A stretch of DNA of 64,000 nucleotides from Tetrahymena elliotti 4EA (taxonomy: Eukaryota; Ciliophora; Oligohymenophorea; Hymenostomatida; Tetrahymenidae), in assembly GCA_000231825.2 (NCBI GenBank), contig JH720312.1:774236-838235 (forward strand). The letters are read 5' to 3'. The notes beneath the pieces were generated by a model. The model was not told where the DNA came from. It made no database searches and saw only the letters and a list, made by a program, of their open reading frames with translations. Shown here one piece after another: positions 51,572-62,541 of this stretch; positions within the stretch are counted from its first letter, which is position 1; every line of letters starts with the position of its first letter. The translations under genes and the position numbers were made by a program.

Positions 51572-52400
51572 TTTTTAAGTTATAAAAATACTACTTTGGT
51601 TGAATTTTATTTATGTTTTTATTAACAATAAATTATCTTTGATAAGAACCAAGATATTATTATACTTTTGAAAAATAATTATTATTGATAAGATTAATAA
51701 ATATAATTTATTTGGTTTTTTCAATCGTTATTTATTAAATAATCAAGTAATATAAATTTTATTAAATATCTTTATCAACTGGTTCAATTCTTATATTAAA
51801 AAAATGTTTATTTTTTATTATTTTACTTAAATAAATTATTTTAAAAATGATTGTTCATAATTAAACACAAATCAATTCTTATATTACAAATCAAGTTACA
51901 TTTTCTTTTAAATAAATTATTTTATTTTGATTAAAGATTATTTTTTTATTGAGAAATGTGGTATTGATAGATTAAAAGGTTTTTATGTTTAAAAAATATG
52001 TTATGCATTTATAAGTAGGATGCTTTTTTTTGAATCTTTTTGAATTTTCTTATTGATTTGTGTGCTTTAAACATGATTCAATTAGAGTAGAGTTTTAAAT
52101 CAAGTGCATAACAAATTACATTTAAAAAAAATCAAATTTTGATAATTTTAAGGGATTTAAATATCTCTTGAATTCATTAGAAATATTAGATTTTACAAAA
52201 AACATTACCTCGCCAAAAAATATTAATAGATATTTTTTTGCAATCAGTATTGATTCAGCTTTTCAAAAATTTTTTATAATAATAAGTTATATTCAAGATA
52301 AATTAAGGCAAAAATTAGGAATATTATCTAAAATAACTTTATTTATTCTTAATATCTTCTTTGTAAAAACTGCAAGTCTACAGTAGTAGAGACTTAAAAA
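51572..52400. other. Intergenic, divergent promoters
   Basis: A+T-rich spacer between the calpain-like gene (-) and the large coiled-coil gene (+); nothing recognised. Confidence 0.6.
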
Positions 52401-55400
52401 ATGAGAAATGTTAATTTTGTAGGAAAAAAATTTAAGAAAATTGAGGATGATGATTTAAAAGAGAAGAGAAAGAGAGAATAAGCTCTTAATTAGAAAAGGA
52501 AATTATTGAAAGAATAATTCAATGAAGCTGATGAGCTAGAAAAATTTACTACTAAACAGCAAGAATACATTTAAAATACTAAAGGTAGCTCAGAAATTTA
52601 GTTTAGGAAAGAATTAGATGTCCAAGCAGAAATTAGTTCGCGTAAAGAAAAGCAACTTAGAGATTTAGAATAATAGTTGATGTCTTTAGCATCTGATTAA
52701 GGAATTAATTCTTAGCAAAATAGTTAGTTTTAGCAAGAAAATGCTTTTGCTACAAAAAGTTAATTTTCTGCTAGGCAATTCTCTACCATATTTAGTAAAT
52801 CGTACTACAAGTCTAATACTTTAGATTTATTAAGCAGGACATAAATGGCTAATAAATAAGAAATCGAAAATCATTTAGCATTAATTTAATAAGAAATAGA
52901 AACAACTCAAGCTAATATTGAAAATGAAGAAGAAAGAACTTACAGCATTAAGAATTAGCTTGATTAATTGTTTAAAACAAAGCAAAAAATTAAGTCAGAA
53001 TTAGGTGAGATTGAATCATTAACCGAAGCTGCTGATCGTAGATTTGATAATTTATAAAGAATTTAATTCCTTGCTCATGAAAAAGAATAAAGCACTTCTA
53101 AATAGCTAACCAAAATCAAAACAGTAAACTAAATATTTAGCATCTCTTATTTTCTTATTGACTGAATTCCAGCCACTAAATTTGTTAAAATACTTAAAAA
53201 GTTTAATTTTTATTTTAAAAGATATTAAAAATTCAGAATATAAATCATTAAAGCTGTATCAGTTACAATTTTTTGTTTGAGATATTAAAGAAGCATTAAA
53301 AAATAAAAATATCATATGAATTTGCATTTCACTTATATATTCTAATTATTTGAATAGGAATTATCTGATTAAGAATTAATGAGGCAGGGAATTCTCTCTA
53401 GATAGGAAGAAAAAAGAGAAAAAGAACATAAAGGTAGAAAAGAAAATGAGGAAGCTACTGGTAGCATTTTAATAAAAATTGATGAATAGCAAATAATTTT
53501 TGACCAAACAAAACTGAAGGTTCAAGAATTACTCAATGAGGAAAGAAAAATTAAAAAAAAACTAATGTAATCTAAATATATCATAAAATATATTTAGTTT
53601 TTTGAGAAATTTCATGAGCTTTTTAGAGGAAAATAAGTAAATATTTTTAAAAGTTTGATCATTGAACTTAAATAATCTTTAAAAAGGTGGATGAGGAGTA
53701 GATTAAAAGACTTTATGATGCCTAGGATTTGGAAATTAATTATTAAGGAAAATAATTTGATGATATTATTAAAGAAAATAACATTGATTCAGATTCTAGA
53801 AGTGTTTATTCAATGAATTCATCTTCTCCAGTAAATTATGAAAACAAAACAGGAATGTCATTTTACAAGTAAAAAATAACTTTTTAAAAGGGAAAATATT
53901 TAATTTTCTTATACAAAAAAAGGAGCAAAGATTAAGTTCAGGAGTAAGAAAATCAAAACTAAGATGATTGGAAGAGTAGATATAAATTACAATTTATCAA
54001 ATTTATTTAATCAAAAAAATATTATTTTAAAGAAAAAGATGAAAGAACTGAATTAATTACTTAGATAGATAACTTTTTGAATCAATTTCCAGATGGCTTA
54101 GATTCATGTGTTGAGGATGTATTAAGAGTTCTAAATGAGATGAAATATTAATAAGAAACAAATAATGAGAAATATGAAATTCTCTTGAAAGCTAAAACTC
54201 AAAAAACTCATGACTTGCTTGAATTAGAAAAGAGCTTTTAAGAGTTATAAAAAAACAATCTTTATGTTGAGCTTATGAAAAACGATAGTGCAGAAGAAGA
54301 GAGAATAGAAAATATATAGGAAGCCTTTGATTCTGGCTATGTAAAAGTTAATAATCCTAAATATGCTTTGATTCCTGTTTCTTCATAAGGAGAAGAACTT
54401 GCAAAAAAACTTTCATAATATACTACAGTTAATATCTTGAAAACTTCTGAACAAACCGATTTTGGACCTATTGTTGAGGAAATTAAATTTAATAAAAATT
54501 TTTTCTTTAATTTCTTTATGAATTATGGTGATTCTATTGTTAGAATATGCAAAATAGTAAAGACAATTTTTAAGAAAATTTTATAAAATACCCCTTCACC
54601 ATCGATGAGTAAGAGATGTTAAGAGACAATAAAATACATTTCAAGTATATGGATGGATAATGAAAAAAATAAAGAAATACTTGAGACAATACCTCAACTA
54701 CCTGATTTATCATCAAAACAGCCAAGTAATGTTTCTAATGTTTAATCTTAAATGAACTCTAATGGAACAAACTCTAATAGTTTAAGTATTCAAAATAATA
54801 TTACCCTTAAGCAAAAGAGTCGTTTCTCAATTGATAATATTCAAGCTGAACAACTTGAAATTTTGCATCAAATTTAATTAGAAAAAGAATTAAAAAAACA
54901 TAGAAAATTTAAAATAATCATGGAAAAGTTCAGTTTAGAGGAAATCAAAGATATGTTTATGGATATTTTTGGAGATAATTATGATTAGCAAGCAGCTGAG
55001 TTCTTCTAAGCCATTAAGAATGATAGATTAGTCTGGTTTTTTTGTAAATCTGAAAACATTCAAGAGTTTTTACTTAATAAATATGCTGAGCACTCATACA
55101 ATGCTAAATAAACTGTAAATGATCTTTTGATAGAATTTATTGAGTTAGAAAACTGTGCATCTGAAGAATATAACAATAAACTAAATGAGCTATACAATCA
55201 CTTTGTAGGAATGATGAATCAAATTAAAATAGAAAGCAATGAAATTTTAGATGATTTAAAAGAAAAGAATATCGTTTACTACCCTTTTAGGATTTATAAA
55301 CAAAATGAATCTTAAGTAAATCCTAAAATTACATAGGCAGTTGAAAATGCAATTAAAAGATAAAATGATTATTTATATTCTCTTAGTGAAAGTAACAAAG

Positions 55401-57408
55401 AAGAAAATTAGTAAAATTAGCCTTAAAACAACCATCACTTGCATCACCTTAATTAAAAAAATATTGCAGATGATTTATAAAAAAATGAACCTTAAAACCA
55501 GAAAGAAGGCTCTCGTTTGCAGTAAATTATTGATTATATAGAGAATGTGCCTTCTTCTAGATAAAGAGAAGCAGCTAAAAAAAAATATATGATTCCTTAA
55601 GGCTACGGATAAAAATTAAATCATCATACATCAGGTGGTAACTCTGGTGGATAAAGTTTATTATCTTCCTCTTTGATTATTAATCACACAAACTCTTCTA
55701 ACCAGTAAAATTAAATGGGAACAAGTGTATCTCATAGTAACAGAGCTACAGTTCACTTAAATAAAGAGATTTTACCTTTATAGTTTATTGCAAATCACTA
55801 AGCGTCTTCATTATCATAGTAATAATATTAATTGCTTCAATAACAATAAACTATGTCATCTCAACATTAAAATAGCGGCTATAATTCTCAGTAATTAACT
55901 TAGTCTCATCAAATAAATAATTCATAAAACCTTGTAAATCATTAAAATACTTAAAGCGCAGCTTAACTAACTGATTTAACATCCTCCTAGAGAATTGCAT
56001 AAGGTGGAGCATCTAGCATCTTAAAGAAGTCTTAAAGAAAAACATAAGATTATAAATCTTTATAGGACATTTAAGAGGATGTATTTATAGACGAGATATC
56101 AAAGAAGTAAAAATAGAGAGAGAAGCAAGAATATTTTGAGTATCTCGCCAAGGAAAAAGAAAAAAACAAGAAACTTTTACAAATAGAAAAAGAGAAAGTA
56201 CCAAATGCATAGTTTAAAGTGATTTAAGATTTGAATCTCAGATTAACCTAGGCCACTGAAGCTTAAAATATGCACAATAAAACACTGAGATAATTTAGCA
56301 CAAACTAAAAAATATTATCAAAAATAGACAGATTAGATAAGAACTATGACACATCTGCTACAACTAACCGACTTTTCAGTAAAATAGAAGATGAAAAGAA
56401 GAGCATTTATAAGAATATGGTTTAATAAGAACAAGATGAAAAATCAGAAAATAAAAATAAATATATTATTCAAATCAAGTAAGATAACGAAGACGAAGAC
56501 TCTGGAGAAATTGAAGATGGAGTAGAAACATTGGGTAAAAACTATGCAAAACTTCATTCTCAATAATCATCTACTACTTTTTCTTATCTTAGATCTACAA
56601 ATGCTATGGAATAAAGGAAAAAAGCTAACTTTGAAACCTTAAAAGGAATAGAAAGTGAACGCTCAAAAAATAAATTATTCTAGCATCACACTAATGCTCA
56701 TAGCTCAGTAGATAGCATAAAGAATGATCACCTTCCTCCAACAAGGTAAATTTAACTAAATTTTAATTTTTTTATCTTAATTTTTAAATTAAATAAAAAA
56801 GTTCTAATGTTAGAGAAAAAGGAAGAAGCAGTGAAAATAATAGATCTACTGTTAGATCTTGGAAAACAGCTATTAGTACTGCAGCTAATTCTAAGAGACC
56901 AGACACTTAGTAGTATACCTCTTCAAATAACTTGAATTCCTAATTCTACTCAAGCTAAAACTAAAAATTCTTTTAAAAATACACTGACAATAATGATGAT
57001 AAGATGCCTAATATTCAAGAAAAAAGATCATACAAGACTTCATAAGAAAGTAGAAAAATTCATTCTTCAAAAAGTTCTTCAGATATAAATAGCAAAAACT
57101 TTAAGTTCTAGCCTTAGTCAAATAAAGCAAATTCTAAAAATTAAAAATCAAGTAATAAATTTAGAGCTCCTTAAACAAGTGATGCTAAGCTAAATAGTGA
57201 TCTTAAAGGTGGTAACTTTGACAGAGCTAATTTCTATAATTTCCCTTTCTTCTCACACCCATTATCAGTTTAAAATAGCTCCTATAATATACCTATGTTC
57301 CCTATGATGACAGCTCCATCTCTCAATCTATATACACCAACAGGTTTACTAGTAAATTATGCTAAAAACGATAATATAAATATAGTGAATCCTCAAGAAT
57401 ACAATTGA
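52401..57408 (+). CDS. Large coiled-coil, Gln/Ser-rich protein (1,555 aa)
   Basis: Exons 52401-53123, 53358-53636, 53687-56745, 56802-57408; all in phase. Residues 1-330 are coiled coil (Lys/Glu/Gln heptads, starting 'MRNVNFVGKKFKKIEDDDLK'). Residues about 390-800 are more globular, with a helical region around 'IVEEIKFNKNFFFNFFMNYG' and 'FSLEEIKDMFMDIFGDNY'. From about 850 on the chain is Gln/Asn/Ser-rich with a charged coiled coil near 1060-1110 ('YFEYLAKEKEKNKKLLQIEK'). An acidic stretch near 1210 ('DNEDEDSGEIEDG') and a hydrophobic, Pro/Tyr/Phe-rich C terminus end it. No enzymatic signature. Possibly a cytoskeletal or basal-body scaffold, but I do not recognise a family. Confidence 0.8.
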
Positions 57409-57598
57409 AATAGTTTTAGAGCAAGGCTTGATTAATAATATCTAAAAAAAAAGTGAATTATTTAGTCTGAGATAAATAACAAAAATAAATAATCAATTAG
57501 AGCTTAATTTAAACAAGAAATAAACATTAACAAATCTATTTTGACCTAAAATTTAAACTAATTTTGTTAAGTATGTTGCTTAAATTACTTTTAATAAC
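57409..57598. other. Intergenic
   Basis: Short A+T-rich spacer before the tandem repeat; nothing else seen. Confidence 0.5.
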
Positions 57599-58000
57599 TA
57601 AACAAATAGATGTTGACTACTTTTTATATTTTAACTTCTTAATATTTATCTCAATAAAAATTAATGCTGCATAATTTCTTCACAATTTAGACAAAGCCTC
57701 TTTTGTCTTTATCATTCATTTTCATTATTTTTTATATTATAAATAAAATGTTCTTACTAAGATTTAAATAATAATTTATTTAAAAAAGAGTTAAATTAAT
57801 TATCTTTAGTTTTATAGTGTCTAAACAAATAAGTACTAACTACTTTTTATGTTTTAATTTCTGTATATTTATCTCTTTCTTTAAGAAGAATTATTGTTAT
57901 TCAATTTTTTTTATTACTTGGATTAAGCCTTATTTATTTATAGAATAATTTAAAATAAAATGTTATGGTAAATAATATTAAATAATAGTTTATTTAAAAT
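57599..58000. repeat. Diverged tandem duplication, two units of about 190 bp
   Basis: Copy 1 is about 57599-57790, copy 2 about 57822-58000. Both open with TAAACAAATA followed by nTACTTTTTAT(A/G)TTTTAA and ATATTTATCTC. Both end with AAATAAAATGTT and, about 25 bp on, AAATAATA(A/G)TTTATTTAAA. The centres are diverged. It lies between two genes and has no coding sense. Confidence 0.7.
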
Positions 58001-58160
58001 ACTTAAAACAGAGGTTTTTTATTGAAGACAAGTAGAATGCTCTTATTTATTAACTTAAAAAGATATATCTCTACATGAGATATTTTTAGTGGTATTAGAA
58101 ATTAATTATTTATATCAAAATACACAACAAAAAAAGACTAATCTAAAAACTTCTATTGCA

Positions 58161-59277
58161 ATGATGAAACTAATAGGTATCTTTATTCTATCAAAATACA
58201 GAAGGTTTTCAAATCATATTTAATATTTAACATCAAGACACCAAAATTCATAGTGATAACCAAGCTAAGGAAATTACACCATTTGAATTCATAAAAAATT
58301 ATTTTTTAAGTAGAGATTCGTCTGCTGTGAGAATTCCATTAAATTCAATTTTTGCTGGTACTTAATTTTTATAGAATATTTAAGATTTTTGATTGTCTAT
58401 TAAATATCAAGGTACTGCTGGTGCATTTTATGGATTGGCTAAAGCTCTTTATAAAGAAATTCCTTAGAAACCATTAATTAAAAGCCATGGGTTAGGAGCT
58501 TTTGGAATGGGATTATTATATTTTAGTAAATTATAATTGAAAAACATAAATTTTGAATGTTAAAATAAAATTAAACCACATAGCTGTAAACGAAGTAGCC
58601 AATGGAGTAGTAAGAAGAAGCATGGATCGTGAATAATTATTCATCAGTAATACAGCATCAGGTGTAGTGACAAATATTGCAACATTCTTGTATTTATGTA
58701 ATTTAAAAAAACTTAAATATGAATTAAAATAGCAAGAGAGATTGTTAATTCTAGATTTATCCAAAGATTTTTATAAAAATATAAAATTAATTTTAATTTA
58801 TTAGAAAAAAGTAATGAAGCCAAATTTTTTGCAAATTTTATGAGAAGTATTAAATTATCATGGACTCTTTGCATTGGAGCTATAGCATGGGATATTTATG
58901 TAGTTTAGATAAGACATTACTTTCTAACACATGGCATTGATAATTTCAGAAAAGAATCTATTAAAATTAATCGTATTCCTAGTGAAGGAAAAAGATGGCT
59001 TCATATGAAAGAGATCGAAAAACTTAGAGAAGAAGCTAACATGAAAAGATTTGGTGTTCCTCACCTTACAAATTAACTTTATATGAATAGAGATGATACA
59101 CTTACCTATGAAGAAGTCTAAGAATAAATTAAAGTACACACTGAATATTTAAAATCTAAAAATATGCTTACAGAAGACTATGTAGATTCATCTATTTTTT
59201 CAAAGTAAACAGAGGCTTAGCCTGTATCTCCTTAAAATGAAAAAAATCAATAAAAAGAAGAAAAAAAATCCAAATGA
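58161..59277 (+). CDS. Tim17/Tim22/Tim23-like mitochondrial membrane protein
   Basis: Exons 58161-58176, 58238-58357, 58412-58525, 58584-58697, 58733-59277; all in phase, 302 residues. Introns are very short (61, 54, 58 and 35 nt), which resolves apparent in-frame TGA codons. Small-residue-rich membrane segments typical of the Tim17 family follow each other: 'IPLNSIFAGTAGAFYGLAKA', 'SHGLGAFGMGLLYF', then 'SNTASGVVTNIATFLYL', with a charged loop 'NEVANGVVRRSMDRE' between them. A further hydrophobic segment ('LSWTLCIGAIAWDIYVV') precedes a charged C-terminal domain of about 120 residues. Tim17-type proteins sit in the mitochondrial inner membrane in import or respiratory-complex assembly; TIMMDC1- or NDUFA11-like roles are possible. 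The first exon (16 nt) is the least certain. Confidence 0.62.
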
Positions 59278-59570
59278 GCATGAATCAATCATTCATTATT
59301 AAAAAAATATTTCAAATCACCAATAGTAATTCTAAAAAGCAATTAAATAGCTAACTAACTAAATAAATACTTGATAGAGAGAAGAACTAATTTATTAGCT
59401 TATAAATTTTGAAATTAATGCTTTGTCAGTGTAAATAAAAAAATTTTAATAAGAAAAATAATATGGATTACAAATTGTAAATTCATATAAATTGTTGAAG
59501 ATAAAAATATAAATTATTTTATTTATTTTTGTATGCCTGTCTGTATGATTGTGAATCTGCTAAGACATTT

Positions 59571-60409
59571 TCATTATTAAACAATTTGTTAAAGCTAATC
59601 TTTTATCTTTTGAAGATTATTATGGAAAGTATTTAATTCTGCAGAGTTCATTTGGAAATTTATTGTTTTCATTTCATTTCTAGATCCTTATGTTTCTAAT
59701 TACATAAAAATAACTGGATTTTTCATTTTTTCTTAGCCATGAGTTGCAACTTAAACATCTATTCTCCAGTCAATATCAATTAATTTATCTCCCTACTGAA
59801 TGCTACTATTCATGTTCTTCCTCCAAACTTAAAAAATATTTACAAATATTAAGTTAATTTCAAATAATAAGTATGTTTATATGTTTATCTATTTTGCAAA
59901 GAAACATATTTTATTTTTAAGATAAAATCAAATAAATTATTTACTGTCACCATATTATTCGAAAATTTCAATGAGCATATCTCTTAAAGTCTAGTTAAAA
60001 TCTTAAGGGAATATTTAAATTACATTTTAGAAATTTGATTGAGCTGCCTTTTCTAGTAGTTTTACTGTTGAAACTAACATCTATTTTGTTAAAATTATAT
60101 AAACTATTCATATTTATTCTATTTAAATTCTAATTATTAATAATAGTCCCATTAAAAACAATTCTAATTTCCCATTTTCTAATTTAAATATTTAATTAGT
60201 ATGTTTATGATTACTTTATGGCATTACTCCTCAGTGAGTTGGAGATCTATGTAAAACTATGTTGAAACAGGTGTCTAATAATTTTAATCATATTATTATA
60301 ATTTATTTCTAATAATATAGGCAAATTCAATAATTTTTCTTAAGTATTTCTTAGATGGTGATTTTTCTAAGAACAATAATGTTTCCCAATTAATATCGTT
60401 AGTCTACAT
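59571..60409 (-). CDS. COMM-domain-containing protein (COMMD)
   Basis: Exons 60409-60215, 60080-59945, 59827-59571; in phase, 195 residues, the usual COMMD length. COMMD proteins form the ring of the Commander complex, used in endosomal cargo recycling. The N-terminal 115 residues are helical (HN-domain-like). The C-terminal COMM domain has the key 'LIDIDWRIDVQVAT' strand (family DWRxDV), the conserved Pro in 'MKNPVIFMQL', then 'TINFQMNSAELNTFHNNL' and 'IKDQLQQIV' (family VxFxMSxxEL...L...L). The frame is open 5' of the chosen ATG, so the protein may start further upstream; intron 1 was placed by phase and by its fit to the helical pattern. Confidence 0.78.
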
Positions 60410-60813
60410 TCTCTATGCTAATAAATAATCTATTCTTTATGCTTTTTTATTTATTCTAATTTAAGATTTTCCTACTTTAGAGGAGATTGATGATAAATAT
60501 TTACAAAAAATTAATTGATGCTAACAAAATTGAATGAATCTTTAATAAACAAACAATTAATGATGAAATCAGAAAATATCTTCTTTATCAAACAATAGGC
60601 AGGCTCATCAATAAAATTTGTATAAAAAATTAATTAATTTTGTGAGATATGTAATTAATATTATTATTTCTTATATTAAACATCATTCATAAATAAAAGA
60701 AATTCTTACTCTATTCATTTACCAAATAAAGGCTTACATATTATTAAGGAATGAATATCTATTGAAAAAAGCAGAAATTAATTTTTGATAAACTCTTTAT
60801 CTATCTTTTTACA

Positions 60814-60844
<31 letters not shown>

Positions 60845-60981
60845 AATATATCCATCAAAAGTATAAAAATACTTAAAACCACATAGAAGTCTTTTTTTCA
60901 ATAAAAAATTATTAAATATATCAATTACTTTACACTCAATATCTCAACAAAATTAAAAAATAATATAAATAGCTTACAAAA
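60410..60981. other. Intergenic, divergent promoters
   Basis: Spacer between the COMMD gene (-) and the LAMTOR4-like gene (+); contains the TATC microsatellite at 60815-60844. Confidence 0.55.
60815..60844. repeat. TATC tetranucleotide microsatellite
   Basis: About seven and a half uninterrupted copies of TATC, flanked by degenerate copies (TATCTTTTT before, TATCAATATATCC after). Short tandem repeat about 140 bp upstream of the LAMTOR4-like start. Confidence 0.95.
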
Positions 60982-61457
60982 ATGGAAGAAAGTATTACAG
61001 GTACCCTTATTGCTGATCCTAATGGTAGAGTTATCAAGGTATATAAATCAATAAAAATATGAGCACTTAATTAGTTTCAAATTTGATAAAAGAGAATAAT
61101 TCATTACATTAATTGCACTTTAAACAATATATTTGTCAATATATTGATCTAAATTTTTGTATATTTCATAGAGTTCAGGTGAATTATAAAATAATTAAGC
61201 AGCCATAGTTAGCACGGCTATTAAAATGCTTGAAGGAGCAAATGGTTTAATTAAGAATGGTGACAATACCTTCCATAAATTAAATGGTAAAAAATCAACT
61301 TAATTTAAATTAGTATTTACAAAATGATTATTTTTAAAAGGAATATTACTCAAGCTTATATATTTTTTTTTTAACAATAGTTAATTTCGATAGATATGAA
61401 TACATTATAACTTATGATGGCAATCACATCCATATTTATTTAAGATAATTCGAATGA
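60982..61457 (+). CDS. LAMTOR4: LAMTOR4-like Ragulator subunit (roadblock fold)
   Basis: Exons 60982-61038, 61172-61286, 61381-61457; in phase, 82 residues. The sequence 'GTLIADPNGRVIKSSGEL' then 'NNQAAIVSTAIKMLEGA' and 'YIITYDGNHIHIYLRQF' follows animal LAMTOR4 closely in layout (family GYLVLxEGAVLASSGDLENDEQAA...; C-terminal VTVxGQRVFVVKR). LAMTOR4 is one of five small roadblock proteins that anchor Rag GTPases to the lysosome for TORC1 signalling. Length is slightly below the human protein (99 aa), as usual for the core domain. Other roadblock/LC7 proteins are the main alternative, but the SSGELxNxxAA motif favours LAMTOR4. Confidence 0.75.
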
Positions 61458-62541
61458 AAAAATATCTAATAAAATTGTAAATATATCAACTCTATCTGTA
61501 TCTTAAAATATAAGTATAAAATCATAAACCAATCAATCAATTCAAATTATTTATTTAGTTAAGCAATCAAATAAACATAAAGCAAGTTATTCACAATATC
61601 TTTTAATAAATAATCAAAATTATTTTTTTAAAATATTTTAAATTAGAATATAAATTTATTGATTGACAATATAAAAAAATCTTTTTAAGCAATTATTTTA
61701 CAAAATTTATTTAAATTTAATTATGAATGTAGCTAAACTTTGATTTTTGTCAGTGAAATACATACTACTTTTTTGCACTAATAATTTAAAATAGAAAAAT
61801 GTGAACAAAAAAAATGGTTAATATGGAATTTATAAAGATAAAGTAAGTTATAAGCTAAATGAATTTGCTGTTTAGATTTTATATCAAAAATTAAAATGTT
61901 TTATTATTTGCAAAGTTTTAATATTTTACTAAATTGAAATAATTTCCTTTGTGAATTCTTTGAAATTCAATTATTTAAGAAATTCAGAATGAGATGAAAC
62001 AATTATTTGAAAATAATGAACAAGTTTTCAGCATCAATAAAATTAAATATTTGATAAACTTATAAATCATTCTTTCATTAACAACTCATCAATAGATAAA
62101 TCAATAAAAAATAATTTGATTTTATTTCCTAAAATGAAATTTATTTTTGAATAATGAATAAAAACCAGTAAATTAATTATCAAAATTTTAATTTTAGTTT
62201 GTCATCAAATAAATAGAAGTTATCTATTGAATAGTGAGATATGTATGATATTTTATTATTTTTCTTTTAAATATGGTATCCGCAAATTTGCTTTTCGTAA
62301 TTATTTTTTTGAAATTTAAAGATGTGAATGCTTTCTTTGAATTAATTATGTTTGTATTTTATTTAAAAAGATATTAAGGCATGAATAAAGTTTATTATTC
62401 TTCTACTGAAAGAATGAATCATCAACTATTGAATAAATTAATAAAAATAAGAAATATTAGACTGAATATTATTTAATCATTAGTTTTGATAGATATATAA
62501 ATAGATAGATTTTCATATTAATATTTTTAGATAATAAGAGA
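61458..62541. other. Intergenic
   Basis: About 1.1 kb of A+T-rich DNA between two + strand genes; holds the LRR gene promoter. Nothing else recognised. Confidence 0.55.

Noticed and set aside
55127..55541. Two small + strand ORFs
   Set aside because: The first is merely a standard-code fragment of the 1,555-residue gene and the second is out of frame with it.
58250..58400. In-frame TGA codons as possible selenocysteine in the Tim17-like protein
   Set aside because: All the TGA codons fall inside short GT...AG segments whose removal keeps phase, so introns explain them better.
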